Below, piece by piece: positions 31,433-42,192 of a stretch of DNA of 64,000 nucleotides (the first letter of the stretch is position 1; the number at the start of each line of letters is the position of its first letter). A program made the position numbers and the translations under genes. The DNA comes from Tridacna crocea (taxonomy: Eukaryota; Mollusca; Bivalvia; Cardiida; Cardiidae). A model generated the notes under the pieces. That model worked only from the letters and a program-made list of their open reading frames with translations. It did not search any database and was not told where the DNA came from. The DNA is taken from contig OX031058.1 in NCBI GenBank assembly GCA_943736015.1, positions 16,703,001 through 16,767,000 on the forward strand, read 5' to 3'.

Positions 31433-32168
31433 AGTAGAGAGTCATTCAATGTTCCACTCTGTCTGCATGAGGATGATTCGTGCAATAAAATATCAGTTTT
31501 GAGAGTTCTATGTTGAAGGAATGCATTAATTTACAGCTCTAGTTCAGAAGAATATAGTTGCACAGAGCAATAAAAACCTTGTCCAATCTTGATTCATTTA
31601 ACCTAAGCACCTATCGATGATAACTCTTCGTGAAATGAGGGATTATGGGATGAATCACAACCACACGCTTGCGTACACTAGGCAGATAACTCGTGCATAC
31701 TATTAACAAGATCATAAATCCTGACATTCTATACTTTTTAATATTGCTTGCAGACAATGCTTGTCCGGTGTCCAATACAAGAGACCTCAATCCAAATCTA
31801 TCCCATAATCCCATTTGACTCGTGTTCCTTAAAAGATGCCCGGTCATCTTGTCACATGATCAATTACAAAAACAGGAAAATTGGCTGTGTTATATTGTGG
31901 CCGTCAGATTGTTGATCATTGCTTGGCGATAATTAACAGCCAAAATCATGTTAGACAGGGCAGCTACCGACTTCATCAGTACAACCAAATAATGAAAATG
32001 GTGCCTGGAGTGGCAAACAGGACCAATTTAAAAACTTCTGTAACACTACATCACCTTAGATTTGTCATTCAAAAGGTTCTGTGAGCGCTATTGGTATATG
32101 GCGCTATTGGTACATGGCCCCCACTGCCATATTTTCTCCCATATTTATGATCTATCTGTTTACAAGCA
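31433..32168. other. No gene seen; short tandem word at 32085-32118
   Basis: GCGCTATTGGTATATG followed directly by GCGCTATTGGTACATG is a 16-bp tandem pair. No exon was recognised. Confidence 0.45.
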
Positions 32169-32396
32169 TTAACCCATTACCACACAATCCCTACTTTTGA
32201 CGCCCCTGAGAAAGAAACCCTTAGAAAACATAGTGGGAAAAGGAGAAAATGCTGGTAACCAGCATTTTCTCCTTTTCCCACAATGTTTTCTACCCTTCAC
32301 AAAAAAAATACAAGTTTTCAGTCACTTTTCTTTTGTCGTCTGCAAATGCTTTCAATTTGGACCAGTCTAAAATATTGTCGTTTGGTAATGGGTCAA
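32169..32396 (-). mobile_element. F1 TTAA element, young subfamily
   Basis: S-core-L copy nearly matching the one at 53277 (ATATTGTCGTTTGGTAATGG end). The left core edge has a CATAGTGGG change. Confidence 0.94.
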
Positions 32397-32629
32397 TGTT
32401 ACCTCTAATCTACCCCTTTTCTTATTCTAATTTGAAATTTAACATTTTATAAGCCTCAACCAATAACCCAGTAGTTCTTTTCAACAAAATGACAAATAGT
32501 GTGGAAAAAGAGGCAATTGCTCCCGAAAATACTTTTCTTTATTTTACGTCATATTGAGCCACAAAAGAGTTTCAAATTGTTCTTATTTCAGTACCTCTTA
32601 TGCCTCTTTTGTAACTGTCTATAATAATT

Positions 32630-32858
32630 TTAACCCTTTACTCCATAGATACTCATTTCTATGCATTGCTTGTGGGAGCCTTTGGAAAACATTGTGGCAA
32701 AAGGTGAAATTGCTCGTGATGAGCAATTTCACCTTTTGCCACAATGTTTTCTATGCTATCTAAAGGTGTCATATACACATAAAAAGTGGCTTCATCCTTG
32801 CTGTTATTCAGGGTCAATTAGAGATATAATTGAAATGCCTTATGGGGTAAAGGGTTAA
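32630..32858 (+). mobile_element. F2 TTAA element, full length
   Basis: 229 bp. Left arm TTTACTCCATAGATACTCAT, TTGCTTGTGGGAGCC; core GTGGCAAAAGGTGAAATTGC with a perfect complement and centre CTCGTGATGAG; right arm AAAGGTGTCATATACACATA, GGTCAATTAGAGATA; end GGGGTAAAGGGTTAA. Confidence 0.95.
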
Positions 32859-33329
32859 GAGACATTTCTTGTTTAGACTGCTTGGCTTATCAATCCATTG
32901 ATCAATCCTTCAACTAATTGATTGATTGCCTTGCTAGCTAAACAACTGGTTGATCAATTGCTTCCTTGATTGATAGATGAATGAATTTACTGATTGACTC
33001 AGGCAATTTGGCTGCTTGAATGGTACATAAAAGATGGGTTTATCATAGACTGAAGTTTTATATCAAGACAGAATTGTCTAAAAGGACTACATCAGTACGA
33101 CAGTTGAATTTATCTTCGTTAAATCCATTTCCCAAAATTTAAAGAAAAACAAAAGAGGGGAACCATGATGGCCCTGTATTGCTCCACTGCATATAGACCA
33201 AAGTGTCATACACGTAACAGGCAATGACAAAGACATAATAGTCTGTAATGACATAAAACTTAGGAGGAAAATAAGTTTAGCCCCCCCACCCCCCACCCCC
33301 TTCCCGAAAAAAAAAAAAAAAAATTCTTT
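32859..33329. other. No gene seen; poly-C/poly-A tract near 33280-33322
   Basis: GATTGATTGCC-type words at 32890-33000 resemble SINE-B tail units but no SINE body is attached. C-rich and A-rich runs follow. Confidence 0.4.
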
Positions 33330-33510
33330 TACAAGGATATGTAGAAATCATTGTGGGAAAAAGAGAACAACATGCTGGTAACCAGCATTTTCTCCTGAAG
33401 ACTTCCCATACTGATGTCAAAAGCTTCAATTCCTATATACGTATGATTGGCTTGTTTTCAAAAGTTTTCTTCCTTAGATTTTTTAAAATCTGGGGATTGT
33501 GTGGTATAGA
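33330..33510 (+). mobile_element. F1 element with an insertion in the right core half
   Basis: Core up to CCAGCATTTTCTCCT, then about 60 bp of foreign sequence (GAAGACTTCCCATACTGATG onwards), then TTTTCAAAAGTTTTCTTCCT and the S arm. The L arm is nearly absent. The repeated TTTTC at the join could be a short duplication. Confidence 0.6.
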
Positions 33511-33594
33511 TAGATGCCTTTTGAAAACTTTGAGGGAAAAGGAGAAAATGTGCATGCAGAAATTCTGAAGATGACCATGACAGGATCATTTCTG

Positions 33595-33680
33595 TTAACC
33601 CATTACCACACAATCCCTACTTTTGGCAACCCTGAAAAAGAAACCTTTAGAAAACATTGTGGGAAAAAAGGGAAAAAACT
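33595..33680 (-). mobile_element. F1 fragment, S arm and left core
   Basis: TTAACCCATTACCACACAAT to AACATTGTGGGAAAAAAGGG. Everything beyond is missing. Confidence 0.8.
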
Positions 33681-33769
33681 GAACACAGAAAAGAACAAAT
33701 TGAATCCCAAAATATTGCAAGTACATGTATGTTGTCAATTTCTCATTTAGGAGATGCACAAAAACCTTT

Positions 33770-33987
33770 TTAACATTTTACGACACAAGAAAATTATAGA
33801 AAGTTCCAAACTGGAAGCATTTCCAAAGGATATAAAAATGTGGAACAAGCACTGGGATTTGTCTGTTAAAGAAAAGAAAACATTGAGGGAAAAGAAGAAA
33901 ATGCTAGTTCCCAGAATTTTCTCCTTTTCCCACAATATTTTCAAAAGCTTTCTTTCATTAAAACGTGGGACTGTGTGATAAAGCGTA
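33770..33987 (+). mobile_element. F1 element
   Basis: L-core-S copy with an eroded L arm. The core centre reads CTAGTTCCCAG. Confidence 0.75.
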
Positions 33988-34204
33988 AATTACGAAGAAA
34001 AGGGTCAATTTGTCAATTAGATTTTCAATCCATAAAATACATGACATTTTCTCCTCTGTACAGGAGAGGTGAAAAAGAACTATTGTTGCCGTAACATGAG
34101 AACAAAATAAACCTGAACATGTGCTTCCAGTGTTTCATTTTGCCATGCACTGTTCTATACAATGCTACCTGTCAACATTGCCCATTATTTCAAATCTAAT
34201 CAAC

Positions 34205-34417
34205 CTTTATTAGCTGACAATTTTTTTGTCCAAACCAAAAGTATATGCAGGCATGAAATAAATATGGCTAATACTATGGAAGTTGGCTTTGTCAGGGTAG
34301 AAAATACGCAAATTGGGAAAATGCTTCTTACAGGCATTTACTCCTTTTCCAACAGTGTTTTCAATGCCATCTCCACCAAAGTGCTAAATCTCAGGATTGG
34401 GTTGTAAAGGGTTAGAT
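34205..34417 (+). mobile_element. F1 element, old
   Basis: L arm worn; core reduced to GGGAAAATGCTTCTTACAGG; S end GTAAAGGGTTAG. Confidence 0.6.
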
Positions 34418-34490
34418 AACCAGATAACCAATTTGAAACCTTGTACTCTGCCAATTTGAAAACATTCACAGAAAGAAACGGTACTGGCAA

Positions 34491-34719
34491 TTAATCCTTT
34501 CCCAAACAATCCCTGGTTTTTATAGGTCTGGAATAGTAGCCTTTTGAAAACATTGTGGGAAAAGGAGAAAATGCTGGTAACCAGCATTTTCTCCTTTTCC
34601 CACAATGTTTTCTACCCTATCATACACAGAAATAATTTTTTCAGCTAAAGTTGAAATGTCGCCTGCAAATGCTTTCAATTTGGTCTAGTCCAAAAGTTTG
34701 TTGTTTGGGAAAGGGTTAA
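34491..34719 (-). mobile_element. F1 TTAA element with perfect core
   Basis: S-core-L copy whose core halves match exactly. S arm variant CCCTGGTTTTTATAGGTCTG, L end TTGGGAAAGGGTTAA. Confidence 0.94.
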
Positions 34720-34884
34720 CTTGGATATTATGACAATTTGGGACTTCCATCCTGAAGAGCAATTTCTTCATATTTTCGCACAGTATCTATGTTTCTATTT
34801 TTCATTACTATGTATCAGTGTCCAGCCACAGTGTTAACTATTCACAAGAAAATAAAGTTGTCTAGGTTCAACTGATTTGCATAC

Positions 34885-35035
34885 CAAAAAACAAACGTAA
34901 CTCAAACTATGACCTATGTCTCTCAAAGAGCAGGAAACATTGAAGGGAAAGGATAAAATGCTGGTTACCAGCATTTTGTCCCCTTCAAACAATGAATTCA
35001 TAAGCCTTCTCTCTCAGGATCATGAAAAAGTCAAG
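34885..35035 (+). mobile_element. F1 remnant, core and S arm
   Basis: GGAAACATTGAAGGGAAAGG, then GCTGGTTACCAGC and TTGTCCCCTTCAAACAATG. The S arm is lost after AGGATCATGAAAAAGTC. Confidence 0.6.
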
Positions 35036-35379
35036 ATCGAGACGGAAACCATTAACAAGATGACGATTTTTTTCGACTTCATATTGTTAGGATGTGAAGA
35101 CAAAATATTCAGCATGACCCAAAATTAATGATTGGATTAATCTCTGAACTAAGTAAAAACATTATAGGAAAAGCAGAAAGTGCTGTTTTCTATCCTGTTC
35201 AAAAGCGTTCTTCTTCATGGCTGGTCAATTAGTATCAATCCTTTCAGAAAAGAGGTCAATCAATGACCTCTGATGGGTTGTGACACTGCATTATGAAGTA
35301 TGTGAAATACAACCTCATTTTCAACTGAAATACAGGTAATTATCTCATGTTGAAACAATGAGTAACACAAAACCCTTCA

Positions 35380-35577
35380 GTCTTTCCCAACAACAAAATT
35401 TTTGACTCCTCCAAACTGGAATCATTTGCAGATGACAAATTAAATATAGCAAAAAAGGAATGAAATTTGTCAAAATTTAATTTTCTTCAATTTTTTACCT
35501 GAAGACAAAAAGTGCAGACTTGACCAAATTGAAAGCACTTGCAGTCAACAATTAGATGCAACTCAAATAACTTGTCT
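35380..35577 (+). mobile_element. Two F1 L-arm fragments
   Basis: TCATTTGCAGATGACAAATT and a second GACTTGACCAAATTGAAAGC, both L arms without cores. Confidence 0.55.
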
Positions 35578-35784
35578 TTAACCCTTCACCAAACAATCCA
35601 TGGTTTTTACCACCCTGAGATAGAAGCCTTTTAAAAACATGTGGGAAAAGGAGAAAATGCTGGTAACCAATGTTTTCCATCCTTCTGTGAACAAATTTCA
35701 GTTTCTGAGTTGCATTTATTTTGTAGTCTGCAAACGCTTTTAATTTGGACAAGTCTAAAATTTTGTCGTTTGGTAAAGGCTTAA
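35578..35784 (-). mobile_element. F1 element, right core half deleted
   Basis: The core goes from GCTGGTAACCA directly to ATGTTTTCCATCC. First of a three-copy array. Confidence 0.9.
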
Positions 35785-35989
35785 CCCTTCACCAAACAAT
35801 GCATGGTTTTTACCATCCTGCAATAGAAGTCTTTTGAAAACATTGTGGGAACCAGCATTTTCCCCTTTTCCCACAAAGTTTTCTATCCTATGAAAGACGA
35901 AATCATCACTTGAACTACATGTAATTTGTCATCTGCAAATGCTTCAAGTTTGGCCGAGTCCAAAGTTTTGTTATTTTGTATAGAGTTAA
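35781..35989 (-). mobile_element. F1 element, left core half deleted
   Basis: The core goes from CATTGTGGG directly to AACCAGCATTTTCCCC. The S arm shares the CCCTTCACCAAACAAT start with its left neighbour, so the pair probably arose by duplication before each lost a different half. Confidence 0.9.
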
Positions 35990-36214
35990 CTCTTTACCAA
36001 ATGACAAACTTTTAGACTAGCCCAAATTGGCAGCATTTGCAGACGACAAAATTAATGTGACTAAAAAACTATGTCTTGTTTTGGGAAGGGAAGAAAACAT
36101 TGTGGGAAAAGGAGAAAATGCTGGTTACCAGCATTTTCTCCTTTTCCCTCAATGTTTTCAGAAGGCTTCTTTCTCAAGGACGTGAAAACCAGGCATTATT
36201 TAGTTCAGAGTTAA
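35986..36214 (+). mobile_element. F1 element, full length
   Basis: L-core-S copy closing the array; core nearly perfect (CCCTCAATG at right edge). Confidence 0.92.
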
Positions 36215-36642
36215 TTGCCCTTCATATTTCTCAGAAAATACTGTTGGGATGTCAAGTGGTAGAGAGGGAGAAGGCCTCTCAAGGCTGGCGATTATTTATG
36301 ATAGGCAGGTAACAATGATACTTGTAATCTGATATAATCTATTGATCTTTTACCCATGATTCATGATTAATCATTTTATAAAGAGTCCTTTTTTTCTATT
36401 TAATTTCTTTAAAATCTTCCTTTTTTTGCACCAGTTCATTTGGCTGTATATTGCGAGCAGTGCATTCAGAGAGCATTCTGTAAGTGGACATTTTGAAATT
36501 TCTACATGTCGCACAAGTAGAGCACAAGAGTTGCCACTTTTTGTTCCAGTTTTACAATATATTTTTCTGCCAGTGTGGAACGAATAAAATTCTGTCTGCA
36601 TTATTACTCCCACAATGTTTACTTTTGGCCACTAGTCTGCCT
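36215..36642. other. No gene seen
   Basis: Nothing recognised; AT-rich. Confidence 0.45.
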
Positions 36643-36874
36643 TTAACCTCTATACAAAATCACAAAATTTTAATATTGTCTAAACTAAAAGCATTTGCAG
36701 ACAACAATTTCAGTTTGGCTCAAATGGTGCAATTTTCTTTTATAGGGTAGAAAACCTTGAGGGAAAAGGAGAAAATGCTGGTCACCCACATTTTCTTCTC
36801 CTTTTCCCACAAGGTTTTCAAAAGGCTTTTTTCTCAGGGACTTGAAAAGTCAGCCTTGTGCTGTAAAATATTAA
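36643..36874 (+). mobile_element. F1 TTAA element, GGTGCAATT subfamily
   Basis: L-core-S copy. The centre is changed to GCTGGTCACCCACATTTTC, and the right end is ATATTAA. Confidence 0.85.
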
Positions 36875-37060
36875 TTATCGTAATGACAAATTGCTCATTC
36901 CTTTACAAGAAAAGCAAATGGATACAAACTAATGCCTTAGCTTAGATCATTTCAGATTTCGGTATAATCATTACGCAGCAAACATTATCAAATTATATAA
37001 TCTTTTAGGCTTTGCTGCACGGAGTCCTGGCACCATTATGTCATTGTTTACAAGCACAGT

Positions 37061-37108
37061 GTAGATCAAGATCAGATGGCACAGGATATACTCCGATCTT
37101 GGATCTAC
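37061..37108. repeat. GATC-type hairpin repeat
   Basis: GTAGATCAAGATCAGA and CCGATCTTGGATCTAC form an inverted pair with a 16-bp spacer. Confidence 0.7.
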
Positions 37109-37133
37109 ATTGTCAATTTTTTTGCAAGACAAT

Positions 37134-37366
37134 TTAAACTCTTTACGAGATGACAAAAGTTAGACTTGTCCAAACTGAAAGCATTTGCAGACTATAAAAT
37201 TAATGTGACTCAAAAATAGAAACTAGAATTTACAAGGTAAGAAAATACTGTGGGAAAAGGAGAAAATGCTGAATACCAGCATTTTCTCCTTTTCCCACAA
37301 TGTTTTCAAATGCCTTCTTTCTGACAGTCGCTAAACGAAATTCGGGATAGTGTGGTAGAGAGTTAA
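37134..37366 (+). mobile_element. F1 TTAA element
   Basis: L-core-S copy with centre GCTGAATACCAGC and end GGTAGAGAGTTAA. Confidence 0.9.
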
Positions 37367-37779
37367 AATATATAGCTTTGAAATTGGAATATCCGACCTT
37401 CAGCACTCTGTCATTTTATTATCAGCAGTTTACTTAATTCGGATGAATCTAAAATTTCGTCATCTCGTTCATTCATCTTGATTATCCATATGTTACAATA
37501 TTTTGGGGAAATTGTCTGCTGCAAATTTGTTCCAGAAAGTCAGGGGTTCAAATACAATTTGCACTGAGAAGGAAACTGAAGTTTTTTTTTCAAAGGAGTA
37601 ATAAAATTTCTATTTCAATCCAATGAAATTTATCAAACTATAAAACTGCAATGAAAACTTACTATATTTGGCTGCCCCAAGTGATCTTTGTAAATGAAGC
37701 TTGTGATCTGTTCAATCACTCATTTTTAGTTTCAAAAATTTTTTTTTTTCAACTTAAATGATACCTTTGCTGTACAGAG

Positions 37780-37982
37780 CATTTTCATCCAATCCCAAAA
37801 AAGCTGTTTCTAATTTCATGAACGTGAGAAGAATCCCTCGACCAAAAAATCCCATGCTTTTTCAACCTTGGGAAAGAAGGAATTTGAAACATGGTGAAAA
37901 AAGTAGAAAATGCTCCTTTTCCCACCATTTTGTTTTTATCATTTCAAAGACAAATTCAATACATTGTCTGCAAAATAATGCT
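37780..37982 (-). mobile_element. F1 remnant
   Basis: CAAAAAATCCCATGCTTTTT, a short core trace (AAAGTAGAAAATGCTCCTTT) and a broken L arm (CATTGTCTGCAAAATAATGC). Confidence 0.5.
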
Positions 37983-38125
37983 TTAACCCTTTACTGCACA
38001 AAATCAACTTTTAACTACCTGGGGGAAAAAAGCCTAATTTGAAAATATTGTAGAAAAGGAGAAAATGCTGGTAACCAGCATTTTCTCACAATGTTTTCTA
38101 TCCTAACAAAAGAAAATTGCACCAT

Positions 38126-38353
38126 TTAACTCATTACCAAATGACAAAATTTTAGGTTTGTCCAAATCAAAAGCATTTGCAGACGACAAATGAAAGTGAC
38201 TGAAAATTTGAAATTTGCTTTATGAGGTGTAGAAAACATTGTGGGAAAAAGAGAAAATGCTGGTTACCAGCATTTTCTCCTTTTCTCACAATGTTTTCTA
38301 ATGGCTTCTTTCTCAGGGTAGTCAAAAGTAGGGATTGTGTGGTAATGGGTTAA
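38126..38353 (+). mobile_element. F1 inner copy 1 of a nested pair
   Basis: 228-bp young-subfamily L-first copy. Core GTGGGAAAAAGAG against CTCCTTTTCTCAC. Confidence 0.95.
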
Positions 38354-38579
38354 CCCCATTACCACTCAATCCCTACTTTTGACGCCCCTGAGAAAGAAGC
38401 CTTTTGAAAACACTGTGGGAAAAGGAGAAAATGCTGGTAACCAGCATTTTCTCCTTTTCCCACAGTGTTTTCTACCCTTCCCAGAACAAATTTCAATTTT
38501 TCAGTCACCTTTATTTTGTCGTCTGCAAATGCTTTCAATTTGGACTAGTCTAAAATTTTCTCGTGTGGTAAAGAGTTAA
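38350..38579 (-). mobile_element. F1 inner copy 2 of a nested pair
   Basis: S-first copy with core CACTGTGGG/CCCACAGTG and start CCCCATTACCACTCAATCCC, matching the subfamily at 59071, 62006 and 63740. Shares a single TTAA with copy 1. Confidence 0.95.
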
Positions 38580-38689
38580 GCCACACTGAAATTGTCATCT
38601 GAAATGCTCTCAATTTGGACAAGGCCAAAATGTTGTCGTCTCTCTGTTTGTAAAATATGCCAACTGAAAATTGGCATTTATTGTAGTTA

Positions 38690-38893
38690 GGTATCTCCTT
38701 ATAATACAAAAATATTTTAGAAATGTCCATCTGCAGACGACACTTGAAATGCAACTCATATGATGACAACTTCCTCTGAAAGAGCAGAAAACATTGTAGA
38801 AAAAGGAGAAAATGCTATTAATCTGAATTTTCTTCTTTTCCCACAATTTGTCAAAAGCCACTCTTCCACAGGATTTAAAATGGAGTAAAGAAT
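38690..38893 (+). mobile_element. F1 element, old
   Basis: TCCATCTGCAGACGACACTT, core traces GAAAACATTGTAGAAAAAGG and TTCTTCTTTTCCCACAATTT. The S end is lost. Confidence 0.62.
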
Positions 38894-39136
38894 TAAGACA
38901 TTATGTTTTTGACAATCATTATGTTCTCCAAAAGTGCCAAAATGAACAATACCTGTCACAGGTCCCAGGTTCATTTAGATGGAATTTCCCTCATTTTATA
39001 TCAATTATAAAGAGATTTAATTACAGTTTTTGCAATGTAGCAATTACATTATGTTTAAATTTTTATCAATAAAGATCTTGATGAAAATATACTATTAATT
39101 ACCAAAAAAATGCATTCTGTTTAAAAAAGATTTCTT

Positions 39137-39371
39137 TTGAACTCTTTACCATTTTAATGACAAAATTGTAGACTGGTTCAGACTGTGAGCATTTGCAGAC
39201 AACGAAAAAAATTGACTGAAAATTTGAAAATACTGTTTTGTGAAGGGTAGAAAACATTGTGGGAAAAGGAGGAAATGCTGGTTACCAGCATTTTCTCTTT
39301 TTCCCACTATCTTTTTAAAAGGCTTCTTTCTCAGGGTCGTCAAAAGTAGGGGTTGTGTGGTAAAGAGTTGA
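39137..39371 (+). mobile_element. F1 TTAA element
   Basis: L-core-S copy with TTGA at both ends. The right core edge is mutated (TTCCCACTATCTTTTT). Confidence 0.85.
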
Positions 39372-39454
39372 AATATGTCATTTTTTTTCCCCTCATCTTT
39401 TAACAGCAGCTGTACTCATTGGAATAGGGTTATAATCCTGCAACAGCAGTCTTT

Positions 39455-39570
39455 ATAGTTTACCACATAATCCCCAATTTCCATGTCCTTGCATAAGAAA
39501 CTTTTGAAAACATTGTTGGAGAAGGAAAGAAATGCTGGTGATCAGTATTTTCTCCTTTTTGCTACAAGGA
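39455..39570 (-). mobile_element. F1 fragment, S arm and core
   Basis: TTTACCACATAATCCCCAAT to TTTCTCCTTTTTGCTACAAG with centre GGTGATCAG. L arm absent. Confidence 0.6.
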
Positions 39571-39601
39571 ATCATGTGTGTTTCAAGAAAATTACAAATG
39601 G

Positions 39602-39829
39602 TTAACTCTTTACCACACAATCCCGACTTTTAGCGACCCCAAGAAAGAAAGCTTTTGAAACATTGTGGGAAAAGGAGAAAATGCTGGTAACCAGCATTTT
39701 CTCCTTTTCCCACAATGTTTTCTACCCTTTCCAAACCAAATTCCATTTTTAGATCAACATTTATTTTGTCATCTGCAAATGCTTTCAATTTTGACTGGTC
39801 TAAAATTTTGTCGGTTGGTAAAGAGTTAA
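39602..39829 (-). mobile_element. F1 TTAA element, full length
   Basis: 228-bp S-core-L copy with an almost perfect core. The L arm reads TTTATTTTGTCATCTGCAAA. Confidence 0.95.
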
Positions 39830-40139
39830 ACAGAGAGTGTCAACTTTTTAGAGTATGACACCGTTCTCTGTTGCAAAATAGAAAATAATTTAAACAAACA
39901 TGTCCCATAATGCTTGCATTCCAAAGTCGATAAATCAAATATTCACTCACATTAGGTCGAAATTAAAGAAAACACAAATGATGATTGAATATTCTTACGA
40001 TGGCACATTGTCGAGTGTTTCAATATTGAATAGCTAAAAGAAAATTAGAGGCCAGGCACAAGCGACACGTTGAAAACCTTTTAATTCACGTCTACTTCAT
40101 TTAGTTACAAGAGCTCTTCACAACAGGCTTTTTATTAGA
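39830..40139. other. No gene seen
   Basis: Nothing recognised. Confidence 0.45.
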
Positions 40140-40380
40140 TTAACCCTTTCCCAAACAAGCCCTGATTTTTACGTGTCTGCAGTAAAAGTCTTTTGAAAAC
40201 ACTGTGGGAAAAGGAGAAATTGCTCGTAACGAGCAATTTCTCCCTTTCCCACAGTGTTTTCTACCCTTTTTGAGAACTTTCTGCCATTTTCTCCCTATCT
40301 AAAATTGTCATCTGCAATTTTAGATAGGTTGTCATTTTGGTTTGGAAGAGTCCAATATTTGTCGTTTGGGAACGGGTTAA
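40140..40380 (-). mobile_element. F3 TTAA element with a second hairpin
   Basis: 241 bp, with CCCTTTCCCAAACAAGCCCT at the start, core CACTGTGGGAAAAGG...CCCACAGTG with centre GCTCGTAACGAGC, and end GGGAACGGGTTAA. The L arm contains an extra perfect hairpin, CCTATCTAAAATTG (40294-40307) with its complement at 40315-40328. Confidence 0.93.
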
Positions 40381-40680
40381 TCCTTTTCCAAAAAATCAAG
40401 TTTTAAACAACCATGTGGAGAAATAATTCTTTAAACATTGTGTGAGAAACACGAAGATAATAGCAAAAAGTATTTTGTCCTTTTCCTGCAATGATTTCAA
40501 AAGCCGCCTACTTCAAGCTTACATAAACTCCTGACTATTTGGTGTAGCTTGTTGGCTCAAGGTGGTTACGCTTATTTCAACATAATATTTTCAAAATTGA
40601 AAATAATTATGGTGAGAAAAGGAGAAACCGGTGCTTGTAAAAGTTCCTTTTCCTACAAAGTTTTTTATTAATTTTCATAA
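40377..40680 (-). mobile_element. F1-like remnants
   Basis: TTAATCCTTTTCCAAAAAAT, core traces at 40435-40500, and a second core trace AAAATTATGGTGAGAAAAGG at 40600-40665. The arms are mostly unrecognisable. Confidence 0.4.
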
Positions 40681-40810
40681 GAGTAATATTCCTTTCCTTT
40701 CAGTATTTTTCTTTGCGTAAGATATGGTAGTTTTCATCATGTCCAGAACAGCTTTCAACTCTTTACCATCAGATAGAAATTTAGATGGCCAGATTCAAAG
40801 CACTTGCCAC

Positions 40811-41077
40811 CCTTTACCACACAGTTCCAAGTTTTATTGACACTGGTAAGTAGACCTTTTTCACCTTTACCACACATGTCCCAAGTTTTAATGACACTGG
40901 TAAGTAGGCCTATTTCACCTTTACCACACAGTTCCAAGTTTTAATGACACTGGTAAGTAGACCTATTTCACCTTTACAACACATGTCCCAAGTTTTAATG
41001 ACACTGGTAAGTAGGCCTATTTCACCTTTACCACACAGTCCCAAGTTTTAATGACACTGGTAAGTAGGCCTCCTTCA
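40811..41077. repeat. Five-unit 53/54-bp minisatellite made from an F1 S-arm end
   Basis: Units start at 40811, 40864, 40918, 40971 and 41025. Each begins CCTTTACCACACA, as the F1 S terminus does, and continues TTTTAATGACACTGGTAAGT. Units alternate: ACAGTTCC/AGTAGACC (53 bp) and ACATGTCCC/AGTAGGCC (54 bp), so a two-unit block was duplicated. It sits directly against a full F1 copy. Confidence 0.93.
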
Positions 41078-41302
41078 CCCAATACCACATGGCAAAATTC
41101 AAGACCCATCCAAATTGAAAACATTCGCAAACAACAAATTTAAAGTGGCTCAAATGTCATAGCTTGCCTTTGATAGAGTAGAAAACTTTGTGGGAAAAGG
41201 AGAAAATGCTGATTACCAGCATTTTCTCCTTTTCCCACAATGTTTTCTAAAGGCCTCTTCTACAGGGTCGTTAAAAGGTGTCACTGTGTGGTAAAGGGTT
41301 AA
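41078..41302 (+). mobile_element. F1 TTAA element, GGTGCAATT-like subfamily
   Basis: L-core-S copy without a clear left TTAA (CACCCAATACCACATGGC), at the edge of the minisatellite. Ends GGTAAAGGGTTAA. Confidence 0.9.
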
Positions 41303-41526
41303 CCTTTTACCAAACAATCCCTGGTTTTTTCAACCCTGAGATAGAAGCCTTTTGAAAACATTGTGGGAAAAGGAGAAAATGCTGGTAACCAGCATTTTCT
41401 CCTTTTCCCACAATATTTTCTACCCTGCTTGAAACAAATTTCCATTTTTGAGTTACGTTTATTTTGTCGTCTGCATGTGCTTTCATTTGGACCAGTCTAA
41501 AACTTTGTGGTTAGGTAAGGAGTTAA
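41299..41526 (-). mobile_element. F1 TTAA element, full length
   Basis: Abuts the previous copy with one shared TTAA. S arm variant CCCTGGTTTTTTCAACCCTG. Confidence 0.94.
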
Positions 41527-41644
41527 AACACTGTGAGAAAAAGAGAAAATGCTAATAACCAGCATTTTCTCCTTTAACATAATGCTTTCAAAGCCTTTAC
41601 TTTCGGAAGGGTTAAAACGTAGAATTTTGTGGTAAAGCGTTCAA
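41523..41644 (+). mobile_element. F1 core and S arm only
   Basis: TTAA is followed immediately by AACACTGTGAGAAAAAGAGA, so the L arm is missing. S end GGTAAAGCGTTCA. Confidence 0.8.
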
Positions 41645-41954
41645 CCATCATCATTCTACATTATTTGGACAACTTGTAGGGCCCTGATCTATTATGCACC
41701 TTAGGTGTTGACCGCTTTTCTATGCAACAGTTACATGACAAGCCTATCACAAATCTGAATAAAACATTTAAACAGTAAACTTGCTTCAAACAAGGGAAAT
41801 ATTCCACTTGAGAGACGTTTACCATAATTCAGATAGAGTTTATTGTGACATAAAATGGTTTTTATGAGAGAGAACATTCATGGATGTGAATTGTAAATTC
41901 AGCAAAAAATTTTGTTCAAATAGGGACATATTTTGTCAAACGCTTGCATGAACC
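41645..41954. other. No gene seen
   Basis: Nothing recognised. Confidence 0.45.
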
Positions 41955-42192
41955 ATAACTCTTTACCAACAGACAAAATTTTTTCGATATGATCAAATTA
42001 AAAGCATCTGCAAATGACGAATTACATGTAGCATAATTGATGATTTCCGTCTCTGATAGAGTACAAAAAATGAGGGAAATGCACTAAATTCTACGTATAG
42101 TCTAGACATTTTTTTTTCTTTTCCCAACAATATTTTCCAAAGTATTTCTGTTCAGTGTTGTACAAACACTGCAATGTATGGTAAAGGCTTGA
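41955..42192 (+). mobile_element. F1 element, old
   Basis: L arm good; the core is mostly lost (AAAAATGAGGGAAATGC ... TTCCCAACAATATTTTCC). First of a three-copy array. Confidence 0.72.

Larger units (their letters stand above)
37983..38655 (-). mobile_element. F1 outer copy interrupted by two F1 copies
   Basis: S arm, core (right edge deleted) and L arm run to ATTGCACCATTTAA. After two complete inserts the L arm resumes at TTAAGCCACACTGAAATTGT and fades after AATGTTGTCGTC. The GCACCATTTGAGCCAC wording of intact copies (for example 16067) confirms the join. Confidence 0.87.

Noticed and set aside
33280..33322. Poly-A tract as a processed pseudogene tail
   Set aside because: No retrocopy body or target duplication adjoins it; it follows a poly-C run and looks like simple repeat.
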